Assembly (NCBI GenBank): GCA_947259215.1
Contig: CAMYLJ010000031.1
Span: 1 to 55,111 of the forward strand
From: an uncultured delta proteobacterium
GTDB taxonomy: Bacteria > Myxococcota_A > UBA9160 > JAFDET01
DNA: 55,111 nt
Direction: 5' to 3'
Each line of letters opens with the position of its first letter. The first letter of the stretch is position 1. Below are positions 1 through 8,659 of this stretch, piece after piece. The notes under the pieces were generated by a model. That model searched no databases. It was not told where the DNA came from and was given only the letters and a program-made list of their open reading frames with translations. Both the position numbers and the translations under genes were made by a program.

Positions 1-48
1 AAGCTGCGGCCTTTCTTCGAAGAATTCGGCTGGGTGGCTCCGAAGTAG
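1..48 (+). CDS. C-terminal tail of a gene cut by the left edge
   Basis: Frame 1 is open from the first base and ends at a TAG at 46-48. It gives a 15-residue tail containing FFEEFGWVAPK. Too little remains to identify a family. It converges on the minus-strand gene that ends at 58. The frame choice rests only on the protein-like composition of the tail and on the stop lying just before that gene. Confidence 0.3.
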   Translation, partial: KLRPFFEEFGWVAPK

Positions 49-57
49 GAGCGCTCC

Positions 58-510
58 TCACTTCTCCTCGAGCGCCTTTGGGTCGTAATAGGGCGCCAGA
101 CGCCGAAGGTCGTCACCCGCCGCTGTCATCTTGCCGAGCAGCTGATCGGATGAGAACGTCCTGCGCGCCTCCGGACGGGCGTAGTCCACGAGCTCCGTCA
201 GGTGCTCGTAGGTGGGAAGCGTCTCGTCGTAGCCCTTGCCGTCATCGAGCTGCGCGGCCAGATGCCTCGCTTCCTGCTTGATGCGCCGCAGCATCTGCTT
301 GAGGCGGTAGTAGGACTGACCCTGCCCGGACGCGACGGTGGGCCGAGGCTGGGCGAAGAAGGTGTCGTACAGGGCGTCGCTCGATTCGACCAGGTCCTTG
401 GCGATCGCCGTCACGCGCTCCTGGTCCCAGGCGGCCAGCTCCGCGAAGGCCGCGGCAGGCGTGAGCGCGAGCACGATGGCAATTGCCCGGAGTCGATGCA
501 TCCCGATCAT
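58..510 (-). CDS. Secreted/periplasmic protein of unknown function, 150 aa
   Basis: I do not recognise the family. A hydrophobic N-terminal segment ending in AAAFA looks like a Sec signal peptide cleaved near residue 23. The mature part is mostly predicted helix with charged stretches such as LKQMLRRIKQEARHLAAQL, and has no cysteines or membrane segment. A purine-rich GGGAGGAG lies just upstream of the ATG at 510, which favours this start over the second Met three codons in. The gene is divergent from the outer-membrane protein at 602, with about 90 bp between, so they may share a promoter region. A small helical periplasmic protein is the most that can be said. Confidence 0.7.
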   Translation of the reverse strand: MIGMHRLRAIAIVLALTPAAAFAELAAWDQERVTAIAKDLVESSDALYDTFFAQPRPTVASGQGQSYYRLKQMLRRIKQEARHLAAQLDDGKGYDETLPTYEHLTELVDYARPEARRTFSSDQLLGKMTAAGDDLRRLAPYYDPKALEEK

Positions 511-601
511 GGCTCTCCTCCCAGGTCGCGAGGTGCGGTGCGGATGGCGTGCTCCGCGGGTCGAACCGCACTATATCAGGTCGTGCAGCCGGGAGGCCGC
601 C

Positions 602-1789
602 ATGTCGCCATCGGCGCAGGACGAAACCACGGACGGCGGATTCATGAACCAGCTCGCGGGGATGATCGCCCGGGTAGCGCTGCTCGCCGGCGCGCTGGGC
701 CTGGCGGCCGTCGCCCGCGCCGACGCGGCGGACGCGGGCTGCGCGGACTCGTGCTTCCTGTTCGGGCCCGACGCACCCTGGCAGCTCTTCGACGACCTGC
801 CCGGCGGCATCGAGATCGGCGGCTGGCTCCAGCTGGGCTACCACGACGAGGCGACCCCGCTCTCGCGGGAACGCGGCGACGGCCTGGCGTTCAACGACGT
901 GCCCGGCTCCCTGAGCCTCCACGAGGCCTGGCTGCACGCGGAGAGAAAGGCGGCAGGCGCGCACGAGCGCTGGGACTGGGGCTTCCGCTTCGACGTCCTG
1001 TACGGGACGGACGCCCAGAAGACCCAGGCCTTCGGCAACCCGCCGGATTCCTCCGGCGATCCCCAACGCTGGGACAATTCCTGGGACCACGGCGTCTACG
1101 GCTGGGCCATCCCGCAGGCGTACCTGCAGCTCGCGCGCGGAGATCTCTCGGTCATCGCGGGCCACTTCTTCACGCCGGTCGGCTACGAAGGGATCCCGGC
1201 TCCGGGCAACTTCTTCTTCAGCCATTCCCTGACCAGCTTCAACAGCGAGCCGTTCACCCACACCGGCGTGCTGGCGACCTACGACCCGGGGAACGACCTG
1301 GCCCTCTACGGCGGCTGGACGCTCGGCTGGGACACCGGCTTCGACCAGTTCGACGGCGGCAGCAACTTCCTGGGCGGCTTCCGCTACTCCCCGACGGACT
1401 CGGTCTCGTTCAAGTACCTCGCCCTCGCCGGCGACTTCGGCCAGCGCAACGCGGCGGTCGGGACGAGCGGCGCGTACGCCCACAGCGCCGTGCTGGACGT
1501 GACCTTCCACGAGAGCTGGAACTACGTGTTGCAGACCGATCTGATGAGCAACGGCCCCACGGACAACCAGGTGAGCGTCGTTCAGTACCTCTTCTACGAG
1601 ATCAACCATTGCTGGAAGATCGGCGCGCGCTTCGAGTGGTGGAATGACGCGGACGACTTCTACGAGGCGACCTTCGGCGTGAACTACAAGCCTCACGCGA
1701 ACCTGACATTGCGGCCGGAGGTCCGTCAGGACTGGGGCGGCTCCGGATCGCAGACCACCTTCGGCATCGACGCGATCCTCAGCTTCTGA
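602..1789 (+). CDS. Outer-membrane beta-barrel protein (BBP2/OmpL-like porin family), ~395 aa
   Basis: Motifs typical of the putative beta-barrel porin-2 (BBP2) family are visible: GHFFTPVGYEGIPAPGNFFF, then SEPFTHTGVLATYDPG, then GWTLGWDTGFDQFDGGSNF. Alternating aromatic/polar strands continue to a C-terminal Phe (...DAILSF), the usual BamA recognition end. The signal peptide is the hydrophobic run MNQLAGMIARVALLAGALGL followed by AAVARADA. Two starts are possible. The ATG at 602 has a good ribosome site (GGGAGG) but gives a 14-residue polar extension; the ATG at 644 gives a cleaner signal peptide. Likely role: passive diffusion channel in the outer membrane; the substrate is unknown. Confidence 0.8.
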   Translation: MSPSAQDETTDGGFMNQLAGMIARVALLAGALGLAAVARADAADAGCADSCFLFGPDAPWQLFDDLPGGIEIGGWLQLGYHDEATPLSRERGDGLAFNDVPGSLSLHEAWLHAERKAAGAHERWDWGFRFDVLYGTDAQKTQAFGNPPDSSGDPQRWDNSWDHGVYGWAIPQAYLQLARGDLSVIAGHFFTPVGYEGIPAPGNFFFSHSLTSFNSEPFTHTGVLATYDPGNDLALYGGWTLGWDTGFDQFDGGSNFLGGFRYSPTDSVSFKYLALAGDFGQRNAAVGTSGAYAHSAVLDVTFHESWNYVLQTDLMSNGPTDNQVSVVQYLFYEINHCWKIGARFEWWNDADDFYEATFGVNYKPHANLTLRPEVRQDWGGSGSQTTFGIDAILSF

Positions 1790-1878
1790 GCGGGATCGCG
1801 GTGGACGGCTCGGCTTGCACGAGCCTCCCGAAAAGATCAAGGTTCGGTCTGGGCGATCTCGAATTGGGAGGATCCAGG

Positions 1879-2967
1879 ATGACGCGAGCGTTCGAGCGTG
1901 AAGGCGTGCGGGGATGGGTTCGAACGGCCCTGCTCGTAGCGGGCGCCCTGGGCTTCTGTGGCTGCGCCGTGATCGGCCCTCGGTCCATCAAGGCCGGTCG
2001 AGGCCCCTATGCGGAGGTGATCAACCAGACGGCGGACCAGCAGATCCTGAACGCGATCGTGCGAATCCGCTACGACCAGACGTTCGGCATGATCTCCGTG
2101 GCCAGCGTCACCGCCGGTCTTCGCTTCCGCGCGGAGGCCGGGATCAACGCTGGCTTCGGCGACGCCTCCGACTACGCCGGCAATCTGACACCGTTCGCTG
2201 CCGGTGTCGCTTACGAGGAGAATCCCACCATCTCGTATGTCCCCCTGAGCGGCGAAGACTTCATGCGGCGGATGCTCTCGCCCGTCGCCACCGACCAGTG
2301 GCTCCTGCTCGATAACGCGTCCAAGCACCCGGGCCATCTGTTCGACCTGGCCATTGCTCGCCTCAACGAATTGCGAAACCCCCTCGGCGGCGACGCGCCG
2401 CCCTCGGCGGACTTCGGCCGCTTCGTGGAGCTGTACGATCGATTGAGGCGAGCGGGCGTGCTGGACGTCGTTCTCGGGGCCGAGGCTGGGACCGAGTACT
2501 TCCTGGACTTCCACGACTACGAGGATCAGCGAGAGAGCGTGCGCGAGATGCTCGACCTCGCCGGCGTCGACGTCGAGCTGAGCGGGGCTCCGCTCCTGGT
2601 TCCGGTCCGCCCGAACGTGGGAAGCTCCACCTCCGCGGTGCACGTGAAGCATCGATCGGCGCACGAGGTCCTGCAGATCTTCGGAGCCGGTGCCGAGATC
2701 CCCCCGCCCCACCTCGAGGCGGGAATCGTCGAGCCGCTCCGCTGGCCGCTGCCAGCGAGGCGGCGATTCATCACGATCCGCTCCTCCGAGAAGCGTCCGC
2801 ACGACGCCACCGTGCGGATCCGCTTCCGGGATTGGTGGTTCTACGTCGACGCCACCGACACGGCGAGCAAGCGGGCCTTCGTGTTCATCCGGACCTTCAT
2901 CGGCATGCGTCTCCAGGATCCAGGCGCTGAGACGCGAGCGCCCGTCATCACCATTCCGGTGAACTGA
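1879..2967 (+). CDS. Putative lipoprotein, 362 aa, unknown function
   Basis: The ATG at 1879 is preceded by GGGAGGATCC. The N-terminus has basic residues, a hydrophobic stretch (ALLVAGALGF) and Cys residues in FCGCA, resembling a lipobox, so it is probably lipid-anchored. The body contains YAEVINQTADQQILNAIVRI and FVFIRTFIGMR and looks like a mixed alpha/beta envelope protein; I do not recognise a named domain. It follows the barrel protein on the same strand with a ~90-bp gap and may be co-transcribed with it. The function is unknown. Confidence 0.7.
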   Translation: MTRAFEREGVRGWVRTALLVAGALGFCGCAVIGPRSIKAGRGPYAEVINQTADQQILNAIVRIRYDQTFGMISVASVTAGLRFRAEAGINAGFGDASDYAGNLTPFAAGVAYEENPTISYVPLSGEDFMRRMLSPVATDQWLLLDNASKHPGHLFDLAIARLNELRNPLGGDAPPSADFGRFVELYDRLRRAGVLDVVLGAEAGTEYFLDFHDYEDQRESVREMLDLAGVDVELSGAPLLVPVRPNVGSSTSAVHVKHRSAHEVLQIFGAGAEIPPPHLEAGIVEPLRWPLPARRRFITIRSSEKRPHDATVRIRFRDWWFYVDATDTASKRAFVFIRTFIGMRLQDPGAETRAPVITIPVN

Positions 2968-2976
2968 GGAGAAGAA

Positions 2977-3105
2977 GTGAAGAACCGCAAGATCTCCAGG
3001 AGACCACGGGCCGCCGACCCGAACGCGACGAAGGCGACGACGACGACCGTTACCAGCACCCCGGGCAGGCTAGCTCACACGCGCCGCGCAGGGCGACTCG
3101 ATTGA
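2977..3105 (+). CDS. Possible 42-aa Lys/Arg/Thr-rich small protein
   Basis: A GTG at 2977 is preceded by GAGGAGAAGAA, and the frame runs 42 codons to a TGA at 3103. The sequence is basic, with a run of Thr codons (KATTTTVTS). It follows the lipoprotein stop by 9 bp. The support is the ribosome site and spacing only; it could equally be leader or non-coding sequence. Confidence 0.25.
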   Translation: MKNRKISRRPRAADPNATKATTTTVTSTPGRLAHTRRAGRLD

Positions 3106-3227
3106 GGCAAAAAGCACCCGTTCGACGAGCGCGAGCCTCTCGATCCAAGGGACACGGCGAAGCGAGGCGGGTATCGTGGGGCGGCGCTTCCGAAGGAATC
3201 CGCATCGCCACAAAGGGAGGAACCTCG

Positions 3228-3599
3228 ATGAGTTCTCGACGCAAGGCCGTTGCCGTCGCCGCCGCCGCGCTGCTCGCTGCCGCCGGCTGCAAGACCGCTG
3301 CCATGGACACCGAACGCACGCTCGCGGCGGCGGGATTCCAGCTGAAGATCGCCAGCACTCCGGAGCAGCTCGCTCATATCGAGAGCCTTCCGCAGCGCAA
3401 GCTCACGCCTACAACCGGACCGAATGGAGAGAATCGCTTCATCTATGCCGACGCGAAGTACTGCAAGTGCGTCTACGCGGGGACGGACAAGGCCTACGAC
3501 CGCTACCAGAAGCTCGAAGTCAAGCAGGAGATCGCGGAGAACGAGGAGGCCGCCTCGATGAACTGGGGCTTGTATGGTGGCTGGGGTCCCTGGTACTAG
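3228..3599 (+). CDS. Small lipoprotein, 123 aa, unknown function
   Basis: The ATG at 3228 follows GGGAGGAACCTCG, a good ribosome site. Residues 7-19 are Ala/Val-rich and lead to LAAAGC, a clear lipobox, so the protein is probably acylated at that Cys. The mature part has a compact central stretch, YADAKYCKCVYAGTDKAYDR, with a Cys-Lys-Cys pair, and a Trp/Gly-rich end (WGLYGGWGPWY). I do not know the family. Upstream in-frame codons back to 3102 lack a ribosome site and would bury the signal, so they are excluded. Confidence 0.7.
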   Translation: MSSRRKAVAVAAAALLAAAGCKTAAMDTERTLAAAGFQLKIASTPEQLAHIESLPQRKLTPTTGPNGENRFIYADAKYCKCVYAGTDKAYDRYQKLEVKQEIAENEEAASMNWGLYGGWGPWY

Positions 3600-3610
3600 A
3601 CGGCTGGTGA

Positions 3611-3769
3611 AGCCCGCCCTACGAGATCGTGCTCGAGACCTCCTACGACGTCGAGATCAACAGCTGGCTCAGCGTCATGCCGGACTTCCAGTACATCGTC
3701 CGGCCGGGCGGAACGGGCGACGTCGACGACGCCTTCGTCGCGGGTGTGCTCCTATACATCACCTTTTGA
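3611..3769 (+). pseudogene. Relic: C-terminal ~50 codons of a carbohydrate porin (OprB-like)
   Basis: After the lipoprotein stop, one frame reads PYEIVLETSYDVEINSWLSV, then MPDFQYIVRPGGTG, and ends VLLYITF before a TGA at 3767. This is the classic last two to three strands of OprB-type carbohydrate-selective porins: PDxQYIxxPGGTG and a terminal aromatic ITF. No start codon or upstream barrel exists in this frame, so it is the 3' remnant of a gene whose body was deleted. It is recognised from the family pattern only. Confidence 0.65.
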
Positions 3770-3806
3770 AGCTCCAACGCCGCCGCAGCCCATCTCTGGA
3801 TGTCGC

Positions 3807-4721
3807 TCATTGGCTGGTGGCGGGGCGGGGAATGCGGATGGTGATGCGGGTACCGGAACCCGGGTCAGACGCGATCCACATCCTGCCTCCGAACTGCCGG
3901 GCCACCAGGTAGGCCTTGGTGAGACCGAAGCCTCCACCCATGGTCGCCTTGTCGTCCACGTTGCTGCCCCGCTTGCCGAACGCCACCACCTGCTGGACTT
4001 CGTCCTCGGGGATCCCGCGACCGGTATCCTCCACGACGAAGCGCAGCTCCTTTCCGTTGTCGACGAGCCCGGCCGTGATCTCCCCGCCCGGCTCCGTGTA
4101 CTTGCGGGCGTTGGCGATCAGATCGCGCATCACGTCCTGGAGGACCGGGGGCATGTGGATCACGCCGCCGTCCGCGCTCTCGATGCCGAACGTGACCATG
4201 TAGTCCTGGGGTTCCTGCTCGGCGATGTTGTAGACGATGCGATAGCGACCCTTGCTGTTCTTCTCGATGGCAGCCAGCACGTTGGTGAAGTTCGCCGTCA
4301 ACTGCTCGACGTCGTGGTCCGTCCATCGTCCCGGCGCGCGAAATCGGTCCAGGAGCTCCCGGGCCCTCGTGTCCAGGACCGCGAAGACCGACTGCAAGTT
4401 GCTGACCGAATCCCTCACGTGCGCATCGTCGGCCGCATCCGGATGGGCTTCGAGCGCTGCGTGCACCGCCCCCATCACGCCGTCCTCACATTTCAGCAGC
4501 CTGTCCAGATCGGCCTCGAGGTCGGCGGAACCCCGCAGGCGAAGGTGGACCTGTTGGACCGCGTCCAGCGCGGGTTGGAGCTGCTCCGCATCCCCGACGA
4601 CGTCCTCGAGGTACTCCAGCTCGTTCAGGAGGACGTTCATGATGTTGACCACGCTGTGCATGTCGATCAGCGCGGTCTCCTCCCGGGTGAGCTCCAGCGG
4701 CTCGGTGATTTCGACTTCCAT
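3807..4721 (-). CDS. Soluble sensor histidine kinase, 304 aa
   Basis: The C-terminal half has the HATPase_c boxes in order: N-box DVMRDLIANARKYTEPGG, G1 VEDTGRGIP, and G2/lid GGGFGLTKAYLV. These bind ATP. The N-terminal half is helical. His22 in the sequence IDMHSVVNIMNVL is the best candidate phospho-acceptor in a dimerisation helix. There is no membrane segment, PAS or GAF domain, so the input must come from a partner protein. No response regulator lies next to it (orphan kinase). The start is the ATG at 4721 with GGAG nine bases upstream. It converges on the porin relic. Confidence 0.85.
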   Translation of the reverse strand: MEVEITEPLELTREETALIDMHSVVNIMNVLLNELEYLEDVVGDAEQLQPALDAVQQVHLRLRGSADLEADLDRLLKCEDGVMGAVHAALEAHPDAADDAHVRDSVSNLQSVFAVLDTRARELLDRFRAPGRWTDHDVEQLTANFTNVLAAIEKNSKGRYRIVYNIAEQEPQDYMVTFGIESADGGVIHMPPVLQDVMRDLIANARKYTEPGGEITAGLVDNGKELRFVVEDTGRGIPEDEVQQVVAFGKRGSNVDDKATMGGGFGLTKAYLVARQFGGRMWIASDPGSGTRITIRIPRPATSQ

Positions 4722-4846
4722 GCTTCGAGCGACTCCGGGCGATGGATCGCCAGACGCTATCGCTTCCCTAAGGTCGAGGCCATCGCGCCGCGTCAGGCCC
4801 GGGGCACGGGCGAAGTGAGGACGCCAGATGGCCTAGCCTTGCGGCG

Positions 4847-6436
4847 ATGCAGTTTGCGAGCTTCGAGCTGGCCGACCCGGTGTACGAGGCGTTCGGCTTC
4901 CGCTTCTCGCTCCAGACCACCACACTCGAGAACCTGTACGGCCTGGACCCGGAGCGCGTCAGGGTCCGGGAGACGAGCGACGGATTCTCGCTCTCCAGCG
5001 ACCGTCTCTCCTGGGCCGGCCAGCAGCAGCGCGCCGAGGGTGCCCTGGGGATCGAGCTGCGGCGCGAGCCCGGCGGCGCGCTGCGGGCGAAGCTCCGCGC
5101 CCGCGCTCCGACTCCGATCCGGACGCTGAAGCTCCTGCTGCGGGACCTGGAGCTGCCCCTGGCCGTCCACCGGCCAGGCGGCGGCGAGCCGACGCGCGTG
5201 GCGGAGCACGGGGAGCTGCTGGTCTACCCGACGCTCGTCCCCGCGCCCCTGGCGTGCATCCGCTGCGGCGACGAGCGGCTCGGGCTGCGCGCCGAGGATC
5301 GCGAGGTACGCCCCAAGCGGTTCGCCGTCTACGCCGAGCGCGTCGGCCCTCTGGCCGGGAGAGGCGCGATCGAGCTGATCCACGAGGAAGCGGCCTCCCG
5401 CTTCGGGAGCGAGGTCGAGACGCCCGACTGGGTGATAGGTCGCGGCCAGTCGCCCGACGCGCTGGAGCGCGCCCATCTCGATTTCGCCGAGGACGCGCTC
5501 GGCCTCACACCGTGGGAGTCACGCACGGACGTCCCCGCCTGGGCGCGCGAGCTGCGCCTCGTGGCCACGCTCCACGGCATGCACTTCACCGGGCGCGTGT
5601 TCCTCGGCTATGCGCAGATGCTCGAGATCCTGCGCTTCCTCGCCGCGCGCCTCCCGGGACGCCACATCCTCGCCTATCTCCCGGGCTGGGAGGGACGCTA
5701 CTACTGGCAGTACGGCAACTACCGGCCGGAGCCGCGGCTCGGTGGCCCGGAGGGCTTCGCCGCCCTGTGCGAGGGGGCGCGCACCCTCGGCGTGCACGTG
5801 ATGCCCATGTTCGGCGCCAACTGCGCCAACGTGTGGCTGCCCGCCGCGCGGGACCTCCCGACCGAGGCCGTGCTGACCAGCGCCACCGGCAATCGCTTCC
5901 ACGGCAACCAGCCCGACTGGGACCTGGCGCGCGCCCACGACACCGGCTGGCAGGCCTGGATGAACCCGGGCCACCCGGCCTGGCGCGAGCGGCTGGCCGG
6001 CTCGATCGAGGGCCTGGCGGAGCGTTACGGCTTCGAAGCCGTCTTCCTCGACACGGTCCACGCCTGGACGAACGATCCGCACCACCCGGTGACCGACGGC
6101 ATCCGCGCCCTCGTCGAGCGCCTGCGGCGCAGCCTGCCCGGCGTGCTGCTGGCGGCCGAGGCCGACTACGACGCCCTGCTGCCGCTCTTCCCGCTCTTCC
6201 AGCGACCGTGGTGGACCCGCGCCGCACCCTGGACCGCGCGTTACGTGCGTCGCTTCGGTCACCTGTGCGAGGGCGAGCCGCGCGGACTCACCGGGGTGCA
6301 CGAGGCGGGCCTGCATCGCTCCGACGCGTGGCGTCCCGAAGCCGGCACCCTGGCGACGGTCGCCTTCCAGGACGGCACTCTCGAGGCGTGTCGCGACGCG
6401 CTCGCGCGGCTTCTCGAGGAGCTCGCCGGATCCTGA
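4847..6436 (+). CDS. Glycoside-hydrolase-like TIM-barrel protein, 529 aa
   Basis: The N-terminal ~200 residues look like a beta-rich accessory domain. From about residue 240 the sequence follows a (beta/alpha)8 pattern: HILAYLPGWEGRYYWQYGNY, then LGVHVMPMFGANC, then WQAWMNPGHPAWRE, then YGFEAVFLDTVHAW, then PGVLLAAEADYDAL. The Asp in FLDT and the Glu in AAEADY sit at strand ends where retaining glycosidases place nucleophile and acid/base. No signal peptide is seen, so it is likely cytoplasmic. I cannot name a GH family or a substrate. It stands alone, divergent from the kinase gene and convergent with gnd. Confidence 0.65.
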   Translation: MQFASFELADPVYEAFGFRFSLQTTTLENLYGLDPERVRVRETSDGFSLSSDRLSWAGQQQRAEGALGIELRREPGGALRAKLRARAPTPIRTLKLLLRDLELPLAVHRPGGGEPTRVAEHGELLVYPTLVPAPLACIRCGDERLGLRAEDREVRPKRFAVYAERVGPLAGRGAIELIHEEAASRFGSEVETPDWVIGRGQSPDALERAHLDFAEDALGLTPWESRTDVPAWARELRLVATLHGMHFTGRVFLGYAQMLEILRFLAARLPGRHILAYLPGWEGRYYWQYGNYRPEPRLGGPEGFAALCEGARTLGVHVMPMFGANCANVWLPAARDLPTEAVLTSATGNRFHGNQPDWDLARAHDTGWQAWMNPGHPAWRERLAGSIEGLAERYGFEAVFLDTVHAWTNDPHHPVTDGIRALVERLRRSLPGVLLAAEADYDALLPLFPLFQRPWWTRAAPWTARYVRRFGHLCEGEPRGLTGVHEAGLHRSDAWRPEAGTLATVAFQDGTLEACRDALARLLEELAGS

Positions 6437-6557
6437 TATGATGCTCAGTGCTGCGGCTTCGCCGGCCCGCCCCCTGCGCGGATCTGACTGACGGCCTTGC
6501 GCGCCCAGGAGTTGCCGCGGTAGTCGCCGTCGCCTGCGAGGGCGACCTGAATCCGGG

Positions 6558-7970
6558 TCAGGTAGCCGCCTTCCAGTCCGTGTGCACGGGCGCGCCCGGG
6601 TCGTCGAGGCGCTCGTAGCTGTGGCTGCCGAAGTAGTCGCGCTGGGCCTGGATCAGGGCGGCACTGCCGCGCGCCGTGCTCACGGTGTCGAACCACGCGA
6701 GCGCGGACGCGAGGCCCGGCGCGGGGAACCCCGCGACCGCGGCGCCCGCAACCACGCGCCGCCAGGCTGGGACCCGCTCGGCCAGATCGCCGCGGAGGGC
6801 CGGGGCCAGTACCAGGGACGCGGGCTCCTCCACCAGCGCCTCGCGAATGCGGTCGAGCAGACGGGCGCGGATCACGCAGCCCGCCCGCCAGATGCGCGCG
6901 ATCTCCGCGAGATCGGTCTCGTAGCCGTGGGCATCGCTAGCGGCGGCGAGGAGGGCGAACCCCTGGGCGTACGCCGCGATCCGGGCCGCGTAGAGCGCGT
7001 CGCGCAGGTCGCCGGCCGACAGGCCGGCGAGGCGTTCGCCGCGCGCGCCGCCGAAGGCCCCTTCCGCGCGACGGCGCAGCGCCACGTCGGCGGAGAGCAC
7101 CCGCGCGTCCACCGCGGCGGCGATCGTCGGCACCGCCACCGCCAGCTCCAGGGCCGCCTGCACGGTCCAGCGCCCGGTGCCCTTCTGCCCGGCGCTGTCG
7201 AGGATCGCATCCAGGAGCAGGGCGTCGCCCTGCTTCGGGTCCGAGACCCGGAAGATCTCCGCCGTGATCCCGACCAGAAAGCTCTCCAGCTCGCCCTCGT
7301 TCCAGGCCGCGAAGGTGTCGGCGACGGCCGGGGGGTCCAGGCCGAGGCCGCGGCGGAGCAGCACGGCCGTCTCGGCGATGAGCTGCATGTCCCCGTACTC
7401 GATGCCGTTGTGCACCGTCTTCACGAAGTGCCCGGCGGATCCGTGACCGCACCAGGTGACGCAGGGACCCGCATCGCTCACGGCGGCGATCGACTCGAGC
7501 AGCGGCCGCAGCCGCTCCCACGCCGAAGGCGCACCGCCCGGCATGAGCGACGGCCCGGTGAGGGCGCCCTCGGCGCCCCCGGAGACCCCCATCCCCACGA
7601 AGTGCCACGGGCGGGTGCCGGCACGCGCGTTGCGCCGGTCCGTGTCCGCGAAGAGGCTGTTCCCCCCGTCCACGACGACGTCATCCTCGGCCAGGAGTCG
7701 ATCGAGGGCGTCGAGCACCGCGTCCACGGGCGCACCGGCGGGCACCATGACCAACACGCGTCGGGGCCGCTCCAGCGCCGCGACGAGCTCCTCGTACGAG
7801 GCGGTCGCCTCGAGCCCGGCGTCCGGGTGCTCGCCGACGAGGCGACGCGCAGAGTCCGGGTCGCGGTCGTACCCGGCGACGCGATGACCGCGGCTGGCGA
7901 GGTTGCGCGCCAGGTTGGCGCCCATCACGCCGAGCCCGATGACCCCGATGTCGCTCTTGCGCTCGCTCAT
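6558..7970 (-). CDS. gnd: 6-phosphogluconate dehydrogenase, 470 aa
   Basis: This enzyme oxidatively decarboxylates 6-phosphogluconate to ribulose 5-phosphate, reducing NAD(P)+. The N-terminal Rossmann motif is GLGVMGANLARN. The substrate loop GVSGGAEGA precedes GPSLMPGG, and the active-site segment is HFVKTVHNGIEYGDMQ, where the Lys is catalytic. The C-terminal tail RDYFGSHSYER is typical, and the length matches the decarboxylating long form. The ATG at 7970 overlaps the pgl stop (ATGA), so the two are translationally coupled. It is the last gene of the zwf-pgl-gnd set. The ~120 bp between its stop and the convergent gene at 6436 holds nothing I recognise. Confidence 0.95.
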   Translation of the reverse strand: MSERKSDIGVIGLGVMGANLARNLASRGHRVAGYDRDPDSARRLVGEHPDAGLEATASYEELVAALERPRRVLVMVPAGAPVDAVLDALDRLLAEDDVVVDGGNSLFADTDRRNARAGTRPWHFVGMGVSGGAEGALTGPSLMPGGAPSAWERLRPLLESIAAVSDAGPCVTWCGHGSAGHFVKTVHNGIEYGDMQLIAETAVLLRRGLGLDPPAVADTFAAWNEGELESFLVGITAEIFRVSDPKQGDALLLDAILDSAGQKGTGRWTVQAALELAVAVPTIAAAVDARVLSADVALRRRAEGAFGGARGERLAGLSAGDLRDALYAARIAAYAQGFALLAAASDAHGYETDLAEIARIWRAGCVIRARLLDRIREALVEEPASLVLAPALRGDLAERVPAWRRVVAGAAVAGFPAPGLASALAWFDTVSTARGSAALIQAQRDYFGSHSYERLDDPGAPVHTDWKAAT

Positions 7971-8659
7971 CGCCCGCTTCCCCGCCCCGCTTCGACCACG
8001 AGGTCCGTCACGACCGTCAGGCCCGGAAGCCCGGACGCGGGAAGCACTGCATCCCCTGCCGCGAGGCGTTGCAGGGCGCTGCGCTTGCCTTCGCCCATCG
8101 CGAGCAGCACGGTCCGCCCGGCACCGGCCAGCACGGAGCGCGTGAACGTGATGCGTTCGGGCGGGGGCTTGGGGCTCGCAGTCACGTGCGCCACGCGCGC
8201 GCCGGCCGGCATCGGAACGCCCGGAAAGAGGGAGGCCACGTGCCCGTCCTCCCCCAGGCCGAGGAGGACGACGTCGAGCGCGCCGCCGAAGCGGTCCGCG
8301 AACGCGGCCTCCGTCCGGGCCACGGCGCGCGCGCCGTCCTCGCCGTCGAGAAAGAGCGGGAGTACATCCGCCGGCGCCGGATCGCCGAGGAGTCCGGCGC
8401 GCGCCGCGGCGCCCCGGTTCGACTCGGCGCTGGCCTCGGGCACGCAGCGCTCGTCCACCCAGGTGAGGCGCAGGCGGCACCAGCTGCCGGGGTCGAGCCG
8501 CTGGCGCGCGACGACGAGCGCGGCCAGGGCGGAGCCGCCCGGGATGGCGAGGCGCGCGTGGCCCCGCGCCCGGTCCGCCTCGCCGAGGCACTCCGCCAGC
8601 AGCGCGCCGGCGGCCGTCACGGGATCGACGTGGCGAATCCAGGCGGCGCCGCTAGCCAC
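7967..8659 (-). CDS. pgl: 6-phosphogluconolactonase, 230 aa
   Basis: Hydrolyses 6-phosphoglucono-lactone to 6-phosphogluconate. The SugE/DevB-type motifs are present: LTWVDERCVPEASAESN (substrate-binding Asp-Glu-Arg) and VLLGLGEDGHVASLFPG (catalytic His in the GEDGH loop). The best start is the GTG at 8659, which overlaps the zwf stop in GTGGCTAG and gives the family's usual length. A longer reading upstream only repeats zwf sequence in another frame. The stop overlaps the gnd ATG. Confidence 0.93.
   Translation of the reverse strand: MASGAAWIRHVDPVTAAGALLAECLGEADRARGHARLAIPGGSALAALVVARQRLDPGSWCRLRLTWVDERCVPEASAESNRGAAARAGLLGDPAPADVLPLFLDGEDGARAVARTEAAFADRFGGALDVVLLGLGEDGHVASLFPGVPMPAGARVAHVTASPKPPPERITFTRSVLAGAGRTVLLAMGEGKRSALQRLAAGDAVLPASGLPGLTVVTDLVVEAGRGSGR

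Noticed and set aside
6445-6557. Minus-strand frame ending RIQVALAGDGDYRGNSWARK after gnd
   Set aside because: The tail looks somewhat protein-like, but the rest of the frame overlaps gnd out of frame and there is no start or ribosome site.
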